A stretch of 50,409 nt of DNA from an uncultured Oscillibacter sp. (GTDB lineage Bacteria; Bacillota; Clostridia; Oscillospirales; Oscillospiraceae): contig CANAWG010000017.1 in assembly GCA_947365245.1 (NCBI GenBank), forward strand, positions 1-50,409, written 5' to 3'. Under the pieces are notes generated by a model. That model worked only from the letters and a program-made list of their open reading frames with translations, was not told the origin of the DNA and ran no database searches. The position numbers and the translations under genes are program-made. This document shows, in pieces, positions 50,346-50,409 of the stretch; positions within the stretch are counted from its first letter, which is position 1, and each line of letters starts with the position of its first letter.

Positions 50346-50409
50346 TTACTTGATCTCCGGCAGACTGGCGGCGGCCATGGACTGGCCCACCCGGCGGAAC
50401 TTCTCGTCG
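50346..50409 (-). CDS. C-terminal end of an unidentified minus-strand gene (partial)
   Basis: TAA at 50346-50348; the 20 visible residues are DEKFRRVGQSMAAASLPEIK. The frame runs off the window edge. Too short to identify a family; the codon use (GC-ending) fits a native gene. The stop codon abuts repeat copy 7. Confidence 0.6.
   Translation of the reverse strand, partial: DEKFRRVGQSMAAASLPEIK

Overview
The window looks like a chromosomal segment of a high-GC, spore-forming, strictly anaerobic Firmicute of the Oscillospiraceae type (Flavonifractor/Lawsonibacter/Oscillibacter-like gut bacteria). This is inferred from AAGGAGG-type ribosome binding sites, sporulation genes (spoVT, spoIID), a forespore-type promoter, a monomeric [FeFe] hydrogenase, clostridial ECF sigma/anti-sigma pairs, and the right end of a Tn916-family conjugative element. 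No species name can be fixed from the sequence alone.

Layout. 1-2.9 kb is the integrase end of an integrative conjugative element: the tail of a sigma-70-like regulator, a structured non-coding leader, a MazF/PemK-like protein with a Cys-rich tail, excisionase and tyrosine integrase. From 3 to 21 kb nearly everything is on the minus strand: spoVT, NAD synthetase with a 208-bp tandem array behind it, a flavodoxin-like protein, an RNase HI with a hydrophobic N-terminus, gyrA, two small HTH regulators, ybaK, a DMT transporter, an MBOAT/DHHW polysaccharide O-acetylation pair, an MmcQ-like protein, uvrB under a LexA box, radC, and a free-standing 27-codon gene. From 21 to 33 kb most genes are on the plus strand: a metallophosphoesterase and HAD phosphatase, two ECF sigma/anti-sigma modules, polA, rimI-tsaD and a carbamate kinase. 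From 33 to 41.8 kb there is a Na/Ca-type exchanger behind a yybP-ykoY-type (manganese) riboswitch, a histidine-phosphatase/GNAT fusion, a small forespore-type gene, a GntR-ABC operon, tRNA-Gly(CCC) and a group-B-like [FeFe] hydrogenase. From 42 to 49 kb there is spoIID, a degenerate polysaccharide-deacetylase-like protein, a two-component system with an HtrA-like protease, and a NUDIX hydrolase. The window ends with a frameshifted FapA (DUF342) remnant and the last codons of an unidentified minus-strand gene.

The most unusual content is between the genes. A roughly 290-bp dispersed element occurs in seven full, rearranged or partial copies. It has a conserved body and a polypyrimidine/polypurine hairpin, followed by an array of short GC hairpins whose stem sequences differ between units while pairing is kept. 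In five of seven copies the hairpin array begins within about 2-30 nt of a stop codon. A second family (about 110-160 bp, MITE-like, with inverted termini GGAAGCACTGAxTAAAT) occurs three times. A 208-bp tandem array has duplicated the last codons of the NAD synthetase gene. These repeats, the 27-aa gene, the Mn-type riboswitch leader and a DnaA-box cluster at 31.8 kb are the leads most worth following.
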